Assembly (NCBI RefSeq): GCF_038630985.1 | Contig: NZ_CP152049.1 | Span: 4,483,501-4,547,500, forward strand | Length of the DNA stretch: 64,000 nucleotides | Source of the DNA: Paenibacillus sp. FSL H8-0548 | GTDB lineage: Bacteria > Bacillota > Bacilli > Paenibacillales > Paenibacillaceae | Reading direction: 5' to 3' | In this document: positions 53,244-62,787 of the stretch, in pieces | Position numbering within the stretch: the stretch's first letter is position 1 | How the letters are laid out: every line of letters begins with the position of its first letter | Translations under genes and position numbers: made by a program | The notes under the pieces: generated by a model | Told to the model about the DNA's origin: nothing | Databases searched by the model: none | The model's input: the letters and a program-made list of their open reading frames with translations, nothing else

Positions 53244-53357
53244 GTCCACTCCAAATGTGGGAGTCAGGGAATGGATGAACTCGGTTTCATTCCATTCTAT
53301 ACAGGGACCGTCGTTCATGACTGCTTGGCTACTTCAAAGATATTTATTCCTTAATTT
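53244..53357 (+). pseudogene. Relic of an IS66-type TnpC transposase
   Basis: A short open stretch reads VHSKCGSQGMDELGFIPFYT then GTVVHDCLATS, resembling the catalytic-core segment of IS66 TnpC (VHxKRGxxGxDxxGILPxxxGxxVHD). No start, no remaining gene and no visible ends. The rest of 53148-53540 shows nothing else. Confidence 0.55.
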
Positions 53358-53539
53358 TCCTCCCTCAAAACAGTACAGGATTTCAACTTTTAGCAAGCTT
53401 CGGCACAAATCTAATAATCACAGAGCCCAAAACATATGTTGAAGGCTTTCCAAATTATTCAAATAAAATGATGGAGAACTATTTTTGAAAAGGTCCCGTT
53501 TTCGATTAATCTGTCGAAGAGAGCAGTCCCCTAATCATC

Positions 53540-53577
53540 AACAATAAGCACTCCATAGATGTGGGGTGCTTATTGTT
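53540..53577. terminator. Hairpin, member of a small repeated set
   Basis: AACAATAAGCA and TGCTTATTGTT enclose ACTCC...GGGGT. The inner GCACTCCA-N4-TGTGGGGTGC core and its upstream flank resemble 56654-56675. Confidence 0.65.
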
Positions 53578-53612
53578 CCTATACATACAGACACATGTTA
53601 CCGTTTTTTAGA

Positions 53613-53643
53613 CAAAAGAAAGCCGCCTATGATAAGAGCGGCT
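53613..53643 (-). terminator. Terminator after the GNAT fragment
   Basis: AGCCGC and GCGGCT form a short stem, followed on the minus strand by TTTCTTTTG. Confidence 0.6.
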
Positions 53644-53660
53644 AATTAATCTATAGTTTC

Positions 53661-53990
53661 TCAATAGTTGATGACTGTCGGTCCCACTCTTATCGTAAAA
53701 TAGCGTAAAATATTCATCCACCATTCATTTTCAAGGGAATACAATTCTCGAAACAACCTTCTTGCCGCTTCTGAAGCGTAACCATGATTGTGAAAGCTGG
53801 GATTGAACACCCACCCAATTTCATAGGTATGCTCACCAAAATAGTTATGACAAACAATGTGACCAATAAGATTTCCGCTGCCTTTTAATACTACAGGGAA
53901 ATTTCGGGATTGATCGCCGATGTTTTCCTTTATAAATTCTTTGACTGTCTTTTCGTTAAAAGTGCCTTCTGGTATATAGCCAACCTTCAT
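53661..53990 (-). pseudogene. Truncated GNAT acetyltransferase
   Basis: 109 residues covering only the middle of a GNAT domain: YIPEGTFNEKTVKEFIKENI, GHIVCHNYFGEHTYEIGWVF and the acetyl-CoA loop HNHGYASEAARRLF. The first ~33 and the last ~70 residues of a normal homologue are missing, and the tail after ARRLF is unrelated. Its ATG overlaps the stop of the toxin gene (TGATG), so it may still be translated, but it should be inactive. Confidence 0.7.
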
Positions 53991-54322
53991 CAACGTAATT
54001 CTTCCTCTTCAGGCTCAATTCCCCAGAAGATCTGGTGTGATGATTCGGTATTTGCAAAATAACAAGCCCGTATACGAACAGCCTCTTTTGTCTCCGATAT
54101 CGTATAAATTAGGACAACGTTATGTAGTAATACCCAGTAATATCCATTGTATTTAAAATCAGAATAATCCGTTACACCGTCTGCTTGCTGATGAGGATCT
54201 TGAGATAATATCAGCTTAGATCGATTAAATACATCGTTGTGAGAGACATTAAAAAGCTTGGCCAACGCCTTGAGCGCTGGCTGAGTCCAAAGAACACGAT
54301 AGAGGTTTGGCTTATTGCTCAT
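53990..54322 (-). CDS. RelE/ParE-superfamily toxin-like protein
   Basis: A 110-residue protein with RelE/ParE layout: YRVLWTQPALKALAKLFN (strand-helix), LILSQDPHQQADGVTDYS, FKYNGYYWVLLHNVVLIYTI and AVRIRACYF. RelE toxins cut mRNA on the ribosome and ParE toxins poison gyrase; which applies is unclear. It overlaps the upstream putative antitoxin gene by 11 bp, the usual arrangement for type II modules. Confidence 0.7.
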   Translation of the reverse strand: MSNKPNLYRVLWTQPALKALAKLFNVSHNDVFNRSKLILSQDPHQQADGVTDYSDFKYNGYYWVLLHNVVLIYTISETKEAVRIRACYFANTESSHQIFWGIEPEEEELR

Positions 54323-54593
54323 TACCTACCCCTTTTATAAAACGGGAATAATCTTCGAAACTTTCAATATCATTTTCTTCAGGCTCAAGTTCCGACTCAT
54401 CGAGTTGTCTCAAAACATCTTCATTTGAAAAAATAGCCTTTGTCATTTTTTTCTTTTGTTCTTCTGTAAACTTTCTAGAAATAGAGACCTTATATCCGAA
54501 CTGTTCTTCGATGACTTTAATCAAATCAACTAATTCTATCTTGGATTTATTGCCCAAATTATTATTAAGCTGCTCCTTGGTAATGAAGTTCAT
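54312..54593 (-). CDS. Putative antitoxin of the RelE/ParE-like pair
   Basis: A 93-residue protein with a helical N-terminal half (ELVDLIKVIEEQFGYKVSIS) and a strongly acidic, probably disordered tail (ESELEPEENDIESFEDYS), the shape of an antitoxin that folds on its toxin. No clear DNA-binding motif. GGTGAT lies upstream of the ATG. The call rests on its position and acidic tail. Confidence 0.6.
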   Translation of the reverse strand: MNFITKEQLNNNLGNKSKIELVDLIKVIEEQFGYKVSISRKFTEEQKKKMTKAIFSNEDVLRQLDESELEPEENDIESFEDYSRFIKGVGNEQ

Positions 54594-54750
54594 GATTAAT
54601 CACCGTCCTTATTTTAATTTATAACAAACCATTTAACATTAGGATGTGCAAGAGACCTGCATCTTCCTCCAACTGTCCTGTCCGTTCATTTAATAGCTGA
54701 GGACCGGTGTATACAAGCCTTAAAATCAATGCATTTGTGAGGCACTGTCA

Positions 54751-54903
54751 CGTCTCTTTTCGAACCATCAATATTAGACATTCGACATGTGTTAAGTGAT
54801 CGGCATGAACCAGATATACAGTTCCTCGTCACCTTAGTTTACAACAGCATGAAGCTCTTCGTAGATCGTGTCAGCAAGCAACAAGACATGCAAACAGCAT
54901 AAA
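54751..54903 (+). pseudogene. Unidentified 50-codon coding relic
   Basis: Open stretch containing SLFEPSILDIRHVLSDRHEP then DIQFLVTLVYNSMKLFVDRV, ending at a stop, with a stop four codons before. Composition and helicity look coding, but there is no start or ribosome site. Family not recognised; probably a decayed gene end. The rest of 54594-54989 shows nothing. Confidence 0.35.
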
Positions 54904-54989
54904 AATACAAAGGCAATACGATGGCATTGGAGTCGTCTGTAATTTTTCAAGCCAATGCATTATGAAATTGATTCACCTAACGAAAACTA

Positions 54990-55619
54990 TCATAACATAT
55001 CTTCGGCAGGGTCAACTCTATAGCAATGCTCTGAATTTCGCTTACACTCTAATGCAGGTACCCTTTTTGTAGTTTCACGCTTTCTTCTACCATCACCGTA
55101 CTGTCTCTCTCTCCATTCCACTGGTTTATTATAATATTTCATCTTTCCCCCACATTGAGGACATTTATCAATATGTATTTTCTCTAATGTCAATCTTTTA
55201 CCATAACCACTGATTGCAAAATTAAAAAGCAGAGGGTACCTAGTTTGACTTTTGGCAATTCTCCTAAGACTAAGAAAAACCATAAATAAGATAGTCAGTA
55301 TTACAAATATTATTAAATATATCTGGATTTCAAAACCTAATGTTGCCTTCAGAGTTCCATTAAAAACATTGAGACCACTTTTTACTATTTTACTACCAAT
55401 AGGAAGCAACCCTCCAATTGCAATGGCACAGCTAATCCACGATAAAACAGCCATAGTAAATGGGCTTCGCCATGTTGGTTCAGACGTATATTTTGCCTTT
55501 TGAAGATAAGTGTTTGGTATGTTGTTAATTATATCTCCTGCAGCAATTTGTGTTGGTCCATTAAAATTTATCTTTTCATTAAAGTTATTTTGATTAATAT
55601 TTTTTTTAATTTTCCCCAT
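54990..55619 (-). CDS. Membrane protein with N-terminal GDIIN-type tag and C-terminal zinc ribbon
   Basis: A 209-residue protein in three parts. Residues ~1-35 hold INFNGPTQIAAGDIINNIP, a short beta tag of the 'G-x-x-Q-x-A-x-GDI-x-N' kind. Two transmembrane helices follow (~52-72 and ~97-118). The cytoplasmic tail has CPQCGGKMKYY, a basic stretch and a second pair in ECKRNSEHC, which together would form a zinc ribbon. Similar N-terminal tags occur in proteins of bacterial conflict systems, from general knowledge, but I cannot assign a family. Alone on its strand in the decayed region. Confidence 0.6.
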   Translation of the reverse strand: MGKIKKNINQNNFNEKINFNGPTQIAAGDIINNIPNTYLQKAKYTSEPTWRSPFTMAVLSWISCAIAIGGLLPIGSKIVKSGLNVFNGTLKATLGFEIQIYLIIFVILTILFMVFLSLRRIAKSQTRYPLLFNFAISGYGKRLTLEKIHIDKCPQCGGKMKYYNKPVEWRERQYGDGRRKRETTKRVPALECKRNSEHCYRVDPAEDML

Positions 55620-55685
55620 ATTTCCCTCACTTAGTTTTATTATTTCTTTAAACTGTACTGCTTTGCTTTATATTTTTTGACCTGC

Positions 55686-55850
55686 TAAGTTTGCAAAAAC
55701 CATTAGCCCCCCAAGAGGCTTATGCAGGTTTTTGGTTAATCTTTTCAATGAACCTAGGATAGATGTAGGAGCAACCTGAAGCACCGTCTTCACTCTATTC
55801 AATGAGATAGCTGGTCACCAAGCGAATGTAGGCGTCTCGGCCGTCCTTCC
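55686..55850 (-). pseudogene. Decayed coding relic
   Basis: On the minus strand DGRDAYIRLVTSYLIE, a stop, then SEDGASGCSYIYPRFIEKIN. One in-frame stop and no start; family not recognised. Confidence 0.3.
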
Positions 55851-55951
55851 GTTTAGTCAATTATTTATTTTGAAAGATAAAACACCCATAATGCTAGAAT
55901 TACTTCTATAGACCCGGTACAAAATCCTGCAAAATTCTACAAATTAATCTT

Positions 55952-56159
55952 TCAATTGCAACCGACGACAGTTTCGAATACGACCAGCCGATCGTGTGAG
56001 ACTTTGATCGCCTGATCGCAGTACTCGGTGTGCACGGTTTTTCTTACCATAGTCGTTTCAACTGTTCTTGGTTTTCTTTATTTTGATCATAGAGGCATAC
56101 TCCAATTGGGTGTCAATCTCCACTTTGGCCTCCAGTCCGTCCTTGAATACGTTCTTCAT
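55952..56159 (-). pseudogene. Relic of an IS256/Mutator-type transposase
   Basis: Two stretches in shifted frames read FKDGLEAKVEIDTQLEY and KTVHTEYCDQAIKVSHDRL then VVFET. They match the N-terminal region of IS256-type transposases (LEAEIDxxLGY...KTVxxEYGDxxIxVPRDRxGxFEP). Frameshifts and stops are present and no ends remain. Confidence 0.55.
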
Positions 56160-56255
56160 CGTGATCTAGATTTGCTCCATGGTCTAAAAAATTGCGGGTT
56201 CCACATCCTATGTAGCCCCAATTTTCACTTAATCTTATATAATACTTCATTTTGA

Positions 56256-57260
56256 ATTTCATTGATTTGTTTTATCCAAGTACAGACTTCCGTTACTAAA
56301 CCTATTTTGATCAAAATTGGTAGTCATTTTATTTATATTAGAATCTGCAATGTGATTTAAAGCTTTTCTACATTCAGGAGTATACGGCTAGTTCACTTTG
56401 TTGCTCAGTAATCTCTATAGCAATTGCAAAGCTCCATACTTTTCATTTCAAAAATCATAACATTGATGTTTCACTATACGAACCTAATATCCTCCACAAA
56501 AATAGCAAAATCAGAACTAAAAACAGGTACTCGATTGAAGTAGCAGTGTTGTTAAAATATCATATTACAAAACAAAAGCCCTCTCACAAAGGATTGGGCT
56601 TTTGATATAGGTAAATGTGGCTCCAATCACTACTCCCTAACCAACAACACACAGCACTCCACATGTGTGGGGTGCGTAAAATATACAGGCTTGATGTGGC
56701 AGTATTCGCTGAATCTAATTTTCCCTTTCTCTGTTCTAAGCAAGAAACAACTCCCAAGTGTATTATCAGCTAATTAGCTTCACCTATAAACAGGAATCCT
56801 TGACCGAATCAGAATAAGATTTCACGGAGATAACTCTACTTCTACGAACCCTTACTAAAGAAGATTTGCGGACGATTAGGAACCCAATACAGACACTTTA
56901 TGGGGAATAGCCGCCACTTTTTTTAAAGTTTCGACCTTTCAGGAAATTTCTCGCAGGTAATTTAAAGGTAACCTTCGCCGCGACAACAAAAAGTAATTCA
57001 TTCGGCACTAGATAGTGTATATTCAGAAGACTTTGCAAGACGTATAAGACACAATAAAGAGCCGCCCTAACTTCGGTGGCTCTACTTGTATTCAGCCCTT
57101 ATACAGCCCTTCAATGGCTCGTATCTTGTCTTCCTTTATGGGAGTGAAGTTCAAACTCTTGAATATTGATTATATTAAATTTTTTCGGGAAATCTTTTTT
57201 TCATCTTAGGAAATGGTTATTTTGTGTTAAAAATAGTTATTTTTCAAAATTTGAGAAAGG
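56256..57260. other. 1-kb stretch without a credible gene
   Basis: AT-rich, stop-dense in all frames. It contains a terminator-like hairpin at 56573-56604 (CAAAAGCCC/GGGCTTTTG), the GCACTCCACA-TG-TGTGGGGTGC hairpin at 56654-56675 related to that at 53540, and an AGAGCCGCC/GGTGGCTCT hairpin near 57059-57085. Otherwise nothing is seen. Confidence 0.5.
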
Positions 57261-57740
57261 TCATTTCATATGAGAATTAAGCAAAAAGTACTTATATGAA
57301 TTATTTGGATGCCATCCTTTAACATAAATAAATAGTAATTCAAAATCTTTAATTAATTGTTTCCCTAACTCTTCGTAATCTTTATATTCTAACAAATTAG
57401 CTGCACTTGCTTTATTTAAGTGTCCTAGATATGATTCAACAAACTTAAGATAATTTTTATTGTTTATAGAAGGAAAATCAGGATTGACAAATTTATGTGC
57501 AATAAAAGCAGAAGCTAAATCATAATAATTATTTGCAAATACAGCTTCTGGTGGTTTAGCTCCACTAAATCTCAGCTCATTGCAATAATGTTCAAATACT
57601 TTCAAGATTCCATTTTCGTCTGTTTTTAAAAATTTTTTATCTTGTTTATACTTCTTATTTGCTTCGTCATAAGCTTTAACTTCATCCAGTACTTTAAATG
57701 CCCAATATGCATAAGTTAATTCATTTCCTTCAAATGATTT
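57261..57740 (-). pseudogene. C-terminal part of an HExxH metallopeptidase-like gene split by an IS
   Basis: Continues the frame of 59339-59653 after removal of the IS: KSF|EGNELTYAYWAFKVLDEV. It supplies residues 106-261 of the reconstructed 261-residue protein. Glu in EGNELTYAYW, 16-19 residues after HEFVH, is a candidate third zinc ligand. Bases 57732-57740 are the target duplication. Any start in this half would use codons inside or just before the duplication without a ribosome site, so it is probably not made. Confidence 0.75.
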
Positions 57741-59338
57741 CACTAGCATTGCATAAACAAAAATCAGATTTGTCAAGTGCGATCACCGAAAAGCCTATAT
57801 GAGAAAATTGTTCTAAATATGTAATAATTAAGGTGGCTTTACCCAAAGAAAAAACCTTATGATTAGGGAAGAAGACAGTCCTGTCCAAATCCCTACTCAT
57901 AAGGAGATCGCATGGACAAGGATACTACAAAATCCACTTTTAAGGAATACCTTATTCCTCTTGATCGAGAATTTTTATTGAACCAGATTGCAAAACTTGG
58001 ACTGGATAAGTACACGAAGAAGCTGGATTCCGTTACATTCTGTAAGTTGTTTATCTTTGCACAGTTGTGCCAAGTCAAGAGTTTGGCTGACATCAGTTTG
58101 GACGTTCGCATGAGTGAAGAGCTGCAACGAGAACTGGCATTGGAATCGATCAGTGCTTCGCAGCTTTCCCGAAAATTGCGAGACTTGGATCCAGGTCTAT
58201 TCGATGCGACACTTGGCCATCTCATTCAGCAGATTCACAGGGAATACGGCTTTCAGAAAGGAACGGCAGCACTTGGACGGTTGAATCTGATTGATTCTTC
58301 CACGATCTCTCTCTGTCTAACGAAGCATCGGTGGGCAGAATTTCGCAACACGAAAGCTGGCATCAAGATGCATACCCGCGTAGTCTATCACGAACAGATG
58401 GTAAGTCCAGATAAAGTCGTCCTTAAACCGGCAAAAGCCTCGGACAAGACAGAGATGAACGAGCTTGTCGTGCAGGAACCGGATGCGATGAATCTGTTTG
58501 ACCGCGCTTATCTCGATTATGACTTATTCGACCAGTATTGCGAAAATGGTACGCGATTCATCACTCGTTTGAAGGCTAATGCGGTCGTCACGGTCCTTGA
58601 AGAGAAGGTTGTGAATGCCGAGGGACCCATTCTAAGAGAAGCCATCGTGCGATTAGGCAAGCCTGGTGTAAACCAAATGGAGCATACGCTGCGGTTAATC
58701 GAAACACATGATAGCAAGGGCAATCTCATTACCATCATCACGAATGAAAGGACCATGGAGCCAATCGAGATTGGCGAGCTCTACCGTCGCCGCTGGCACA
58801 TCGAGTTGTTCTTCAAGTGGGTCAAGCAGCATCTGCACATTAAGCGGTTCTATGGTATCAGCGCCAATGCAGTCTATACGCAAATCCGCATTGCACTCAT
58901 CACGTATTGTCTGCTTCTGCTTCTTAAGCGAAAGATTGCGTTCCAGGGTAACTTATTAATCATCTATAAACTGATGCAACGTTGCTGGGACGAGCCCTTG
59001 ATAGCGATGATCCGAAAATGGTACGGGGACCGCACCCGAACATCCAAGGGGCGACGGACCTACGATCATGAGCGCATATTTGCGGAGACGCTACAGCAAT
59101 TCGAGAATGGTGAAGAAGATCACTTGGACGAACTGGCATATGATCCGGTAATTTAAATATCTAACATTATGTGGATAATGGATTGTCTGAATCACAGCAC
59201 CCCTTGTCTTTTTGGCACTAACTGTCATGATTTTATATTCTGAAAATTCTCACTAACCATAGGTCTCCTTTCTTTTACTAATACTGTAACCTGGATAAGC
59301 GCTTGACAAGACTATACGATTTTTATGCAATGCTAGTG
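57741..59338 (+). mobile_element. IS4-family insertion sequence, 1598 bp, inside a peptidase gene
   Basis: Perfect 17-bp terminal inverted repeats CACTAGCATTGCATAAA (57741-57757; complement 59322-59338), with further imperfect similarity inward to TTGTCAAG[T/C]GC. Flanked by the 9-bp direct repeat AAATGATTT (57732-57740, 59339-59347). One intact transposase gene. Confidence 0.92.
57912..59156 (+). CDS. IS4-family transposase
   Basis: A 414-residue DDE transposase. Catalytic residues lie in LNLIDSSTISL (Asp), NLFDRAYLDYD (Asp) and ELYRRRWHIELFFKWVKQHL (Glu in the YREK helix). Full length. ATG 57912 follows AAGGAGATCGC. Confidence 0.92.
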   Translation: MDKDTTKSTFKEYLIPLDREFLLNQIAKLGLDKYTKKLDSVTFCKLFIFAQLCQVKSLADISLDVRMSEELQRELALESISASQLSRKLRDLDPGLFDATLGHLIQQIHREYGFQKGTAALGRLNLIDSSTISLCLTKHRWAEFRNTKAGIKMHTRVVYHEQMVSPDKVVLKPAKASDKTEMNELVVQEPDAMNLFDRAYLDYDLFDQYCENGTRFITRLKANAVVTVLEEKVVNAEGPILREAIVRLGKPGVNQMEHTLRLIETHDSKGNLITIITNERTMEPIEIGELYRRRWHIELFFKWVKQHLHIKRFYGISANAVYTQIRIALITYCLLLLLKRKIAFQGNLLIIYKLMQRCWDEPLIAMIRKWYGDRTRTSKGRRTYDHERIFAETLQQFENGEEDHLDELAYDPVI

Positions 59339-59653
59339 AAATGATTTATATAACTTTTCAGGTGTATTTAAAAATGTATTTGCATGAACAAATTCATGAA
59401 AAAGTGTATTTTTAAAATATACTCTATGTATGTCATCTATTGCATTTGCGTCTATGTAATTTTTAATTCCGATTACTATTTTAAATTGTTTGTAGCCCTC
59501 GCGCCATCCATAAGCTTCTCCTATATTTTTTTGACTTGATAGTTCGTATGACACATTTTCCCTATTGAAACCAAAGTCTTTATAGATATTTTCAGCAATT
59601 TCATTTAATTCTGCATAGATATTAACTTTTTTAGATTTAAAAAATCCAAACAT
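59339..59653 (-). pseudogene. N-terminal part of an HExxH metallopeptidase-like gene split by an IS
   Basis: Residues 1-105 of the reconstructed protein: a short basic N terminus (MFGFFKSKKVNIYAEL), then KNTLFHEFVHANTF with the zinc-binding HEFVH at residues 86-90. The frame now ends after one codon inside the IS. ATG 59653 has an AAGGGGG ribosome site. No signal peptide; a cytosolic or peripheral zinc peptidase is likely. The exact M-family is not recognised. Confidence 0.75.
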
Positions 59654-59927
59654 TTTATATCCCCCTTGTCATATTGACTTTTAATAATAGATGCATTTAT
59701 GAAAAACTGAATCATTTTTTAAAATATTAATTTGCCCTACTTAAAATGTTGCCAAGAGCTAAAGATGTACCTATTATCTAAGCAATTTTCTCAACCTATA
59801 TTTCTTTTAAATCGATTTTATCTCTCTCCAATTCCCCTCCAAAAAACTCTCATCATTTCAAACCCAGTCACACTTACGTTTATTCCAATTAATAGATATT
59901 CAATCTAAATAGATTCCAGTAAGTTAA

Positions 59928-61552
59928 CTGGACAGTCAAAAGTTCTTATCAAAAAATCATAACATAGAAAAATAACCCAATCCGGCGAATCTACGGTATC
60001 CTTAAGATCTCACTCTAAAAGGATAGAATCGCTGAATGGGTTACGAAAAAAGTGTACCCTATTTCGAAGCGATTGACCATACCTATGCTAAAATACCTGA
60101 ATGAACTTTTGCTTCCCTTCCGTTCCTGCTTTTCCAGACAAGCCACTTTTGAGTGGTTCATTGTTCTGGTCATCGGTTTTATGCTGCGCTCCGACTCTCT
60201 AGGTGTGACTTCTGTGATTCGGGATCTTTCGCTGAATAGCCGCTGCTATGAGACACTCATTCACTTCTTCCGTTCGTCCAGCTGGTCCACTCAGACGCTA
60301 CAGCAGAAGTGGCTTCAGGTCGTGCGCCAGCATGCGCCACTCACTCTTGGTGATTCAGAACCGCGTGGTTCTCGTCGGCGACGGCATGAAGCAGGCCAAG
60401 GAAGGCCGACGGATGCCGGGCGTTAAAAAGCTTCATCAGGAATCCGAAAATGTCTTCAAGGGTGACTATATCTTTGGTCATTTGTTCGGCGCCATCGGCA
60501 TCCTGGTCGGCGATTCCCGGAAGTGGTTCTGCTTGCCCTTGTTCATGAATCTACAAGACGGCGTCCAAACCATTCTGGGCTGGAAGAAGTCCAAAGGCGA
60601 AGTAGAAACGCCTTCACATGTCGTTCAGATGATTGACAGGGCTTCAAGGCCGCGAAAGGTTTCGGTCAAGCGCTGCTGCTTTTGGATCGATACTTCTTGT
60701 CGGTTCCAGCCTTGGAGCGGCTGAATGCGTGCCATCTCGCTTCCCAAACCCGCATGCACCTGGTGACCAAAGCCAAATCGAACGTGGTCGCCTACGAACG
60801 CCCCCCTGCGAAAAAGCCGGGACGTGGCCGACCGCCGAAAAAAGGCCAAGCGGTCAAACTGAAGGAGCTGTTTACGACTCGCGCTACCGATTTTCAAACC
60901 ACAACCCTTCCGCTGTACGGCAAAGAAGAGACCGTTCAATTTTTGTGCCTGGATCTGCTTTGGGACCAGGGCTTGTATCAGGAATTGCGCTTTGTGCTGG
61001 TGGTGCATGAGGGCCGCTGCTCCATTTTGGTCAGTACGGATTTGAGCCTGGCAGCCACGGATATTATCCGCTTGTACGGTTATCGCTTCAAGATCGAATG
61101 CACGGTTCGGGAAATGAAGCAAGTCACCCACGCCTTCGGTTACCGCTTCTGGAGCAAGTCCATGCCGAAGCTGAACCGGTTTTTGAGAAAAGAGGAAGCG
61201 CACCCGCTCGAAGCCCTAACGAACGAGCAAGACCGGCAGCGCATCCAGAAAACGATCCAAGCGATCGAGGGATTCGTCATGTGCCAGTGCATTGCGATGG
61301 GACTCCTACAACTCGTCGCCTTGCAGTTTTCAGGCCGGACAGCGGGGCTGTTTTTCCGCTATCTGCGAACGCCCTCCCATGCCGTGGTCTCAGAGGCCAG
61401 CGTCGCTGCTTATTTACGCAAGTCTATTTTTCGCCTGTTTGCTCAAAATCCTCATTTATCTATAACGAAAATAATTAAATCCAAGCAGGATAACGCTAAT
61501 GTGGAGCGCGATTCGCTGGTTTCTTAGAGGTGTAGAACTTTTGACTGTCCAG
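59928..61552 (+). mobile_element. IS4/IS701-like insertion sequence, 1625 bp, transposase frameshifted
   Basis: 19-bp inverted repeats CTGGACAGTCAAAAGTTCT (59928-59946) and complement (61534-61552), flanked by the perfect 8-bp direct repeat TAAGTTAA (59920-59927, 61553-61560). The intact duplication contrasts with the broken transposase. Confidence 0.9.
60052..61527 (+). pseudogene. Transposase with two compensating frameshifts
   Basis: The frame is 1 from 60052 to ~60355, then 2 to ~60635, then 1 to the end. Restoring GATCAG for GATTCAG near 60355 and adding one A in ATTGACAGG near 60635 gives a continuous ~491-residue protein. Motifs: RVVLVGDGMKQAKEGRRMPG (first Asp), LLLLDRYFLSVPALERL (second Asp) and YRFKIECTVREMKQ (Glu). 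Probably inactive unless the shifts are sequencing errors. Confidence 0.82.
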
Positions 61553-61611
61553 TAAGTTAAAAAATGAAATAAAATAGAAAATTATAAAATAATGAAGAAA
61601 GTATTTATTAA

Positions 61612-61636
61612 AAAAGTCGCCCTAATTGGCGGTTTG
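61612..61636. terminator. Small hairpin terminator
   Basis: AAGTCGCC and GGCGGTTT pair around CTAATT, with A-run before and T-rich sequence after; it lies beyond the HNH-like gene. Confidence 0.5.
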
Positions 61637-61768
61637 TTACTTACTGCATAAATAATTTTCTTATTTATTACCTAGAAGGCAGAGTTGCATTAATCGCTCT
61701 AAAAGTCATAACTATAATCAGGGACTAACTTGGATTTCCAAAAAATTCAACAGACTTTCAAACAAATT

Positions 61769-62602
61769 TTAGGTATCTTTTAGCTCTTTTTGTACTCTTT
61801 GAAAAGTTGCTTGCTTTTGATTTTCCGATAGTTTTTCTTTCGATTCTTTAAAAACTCTATCCGAACGATTTAATACCGCATGGATATGTTTTGGCAATTT
61901 ACTATTTCTAGATTTAATAACTTTTCCAACCAAATACCCTTTTAAAGAATCCGTATTCCCCCAAAGAGTACATAGTATCACCAAGTGTGGTACTTTAAAA
62001 AAGAGAAAGGAGTAGATAAAATCATTTTCATTATCTAAAGTTCGAAAATCAGGAATAACACTATTTTGATTAATCGCTTCATAACACTCTATCTCTTCAA
62101 TATTAACATAGGGGATAAGATGCATTTGAATTTTTTGAATTTCCAATATGTTTTCATCTAACAAAAATTTACGCCAGTTTTCTAAAATAATTTTTATTTT
62201 TTCAATTTCCTCCATAGTAAATGTTTTACCGTCACTCGGATCAACTACTGATTTGGATAATTCAGTTTCATATACAAATTGAGCATACCGCCATGAAACA
62301 GAGAGAATGAAATATCTAAGGTGGTTATCTTTACTGTTTATTTGAAAAGTTTCCGGGTTTTTATCAATTTTTCGAAAAATTTCATTTGAAAAATAAGTCT
62401 CATATTTACTAAATTGTTGCTCACATTTACCACAAAGAAATGGAGTTTTTAAACCATCTTGAACAATTCTATTTACATTGTTTGAAACACGCATTTTCCC
62501 TGTAATAGAATTTCGAATAATATTTTTATAAAACATTTTCGGTATAATATGACTTTCTTTCAACTCAACATTATTTAAACATAATCTACATATTCCAGTC
62601 AC
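61769..62602 (-). CDS. HNH-like Cys/His-rich protein
   Basis: A 277-residue cytosolic protein. The N-terminal CRLCLNNVELKESHIIPKMFYK and FLCGKCEQQFSKYETYF give two CxxC pairs and the SHIIPK motif of HNH-nuclease-like domains. The remaining ~200 residues are helical/mixed and not recognised. Such proteins occur scattered in accessory regions; nuclease activity is inference, as the second catalytic His is unclear. The ATG is preceded by AAAAGGAG. Confidence 0.65.
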   Translation of the reverse strand: MTGICRLCLNNVELKESHIIPKMFYKNIIRNSITGKMRVSNNVNRIVQDGLKTPFLCGKCEQQFSKYETYFSNEIFRKIDKNPETFQINSKDNHLRYFILSVSWRYAQFVYETELSKSVVDPSDGKTFTMEEIEKIKIILENWRKFLLDENILEIQKIQMHLIPYVNIEEIECYEAINQNSVIPDFRTLDNENDFIYSFLFFKVPHLVILCTLWGNTDSLKGYLVGKVIKSRNSKLPKHIHAVLNRSDRVFKESKEKLSENQKQATFQRVQKELKDT

Positions 62603-62787
62603 AATATATAACTCCTTTTAATGTTATTTTAAACTCAACAAATACCATTGTGATGCTATTTGTTTCACCAGACATAGTTGCTTACAATTTTTAGAAATGA
62701 ACACTTACATGAAATGACTGTTTTTTGCAAGTGAAAAATGCTTAAATATGCAGCGGAAAATGCCAAGACCGCTTGCCAGTGAAATTG

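Noticed and set aside
57741..61552. Composite transposon formed by the two neighbouring IS4-like elements
   Set aside because: Their inverted repeats and target duplications differ (9 bp AAATGATTT versus 8 bp TAAGTTAA), so each inserted independently.
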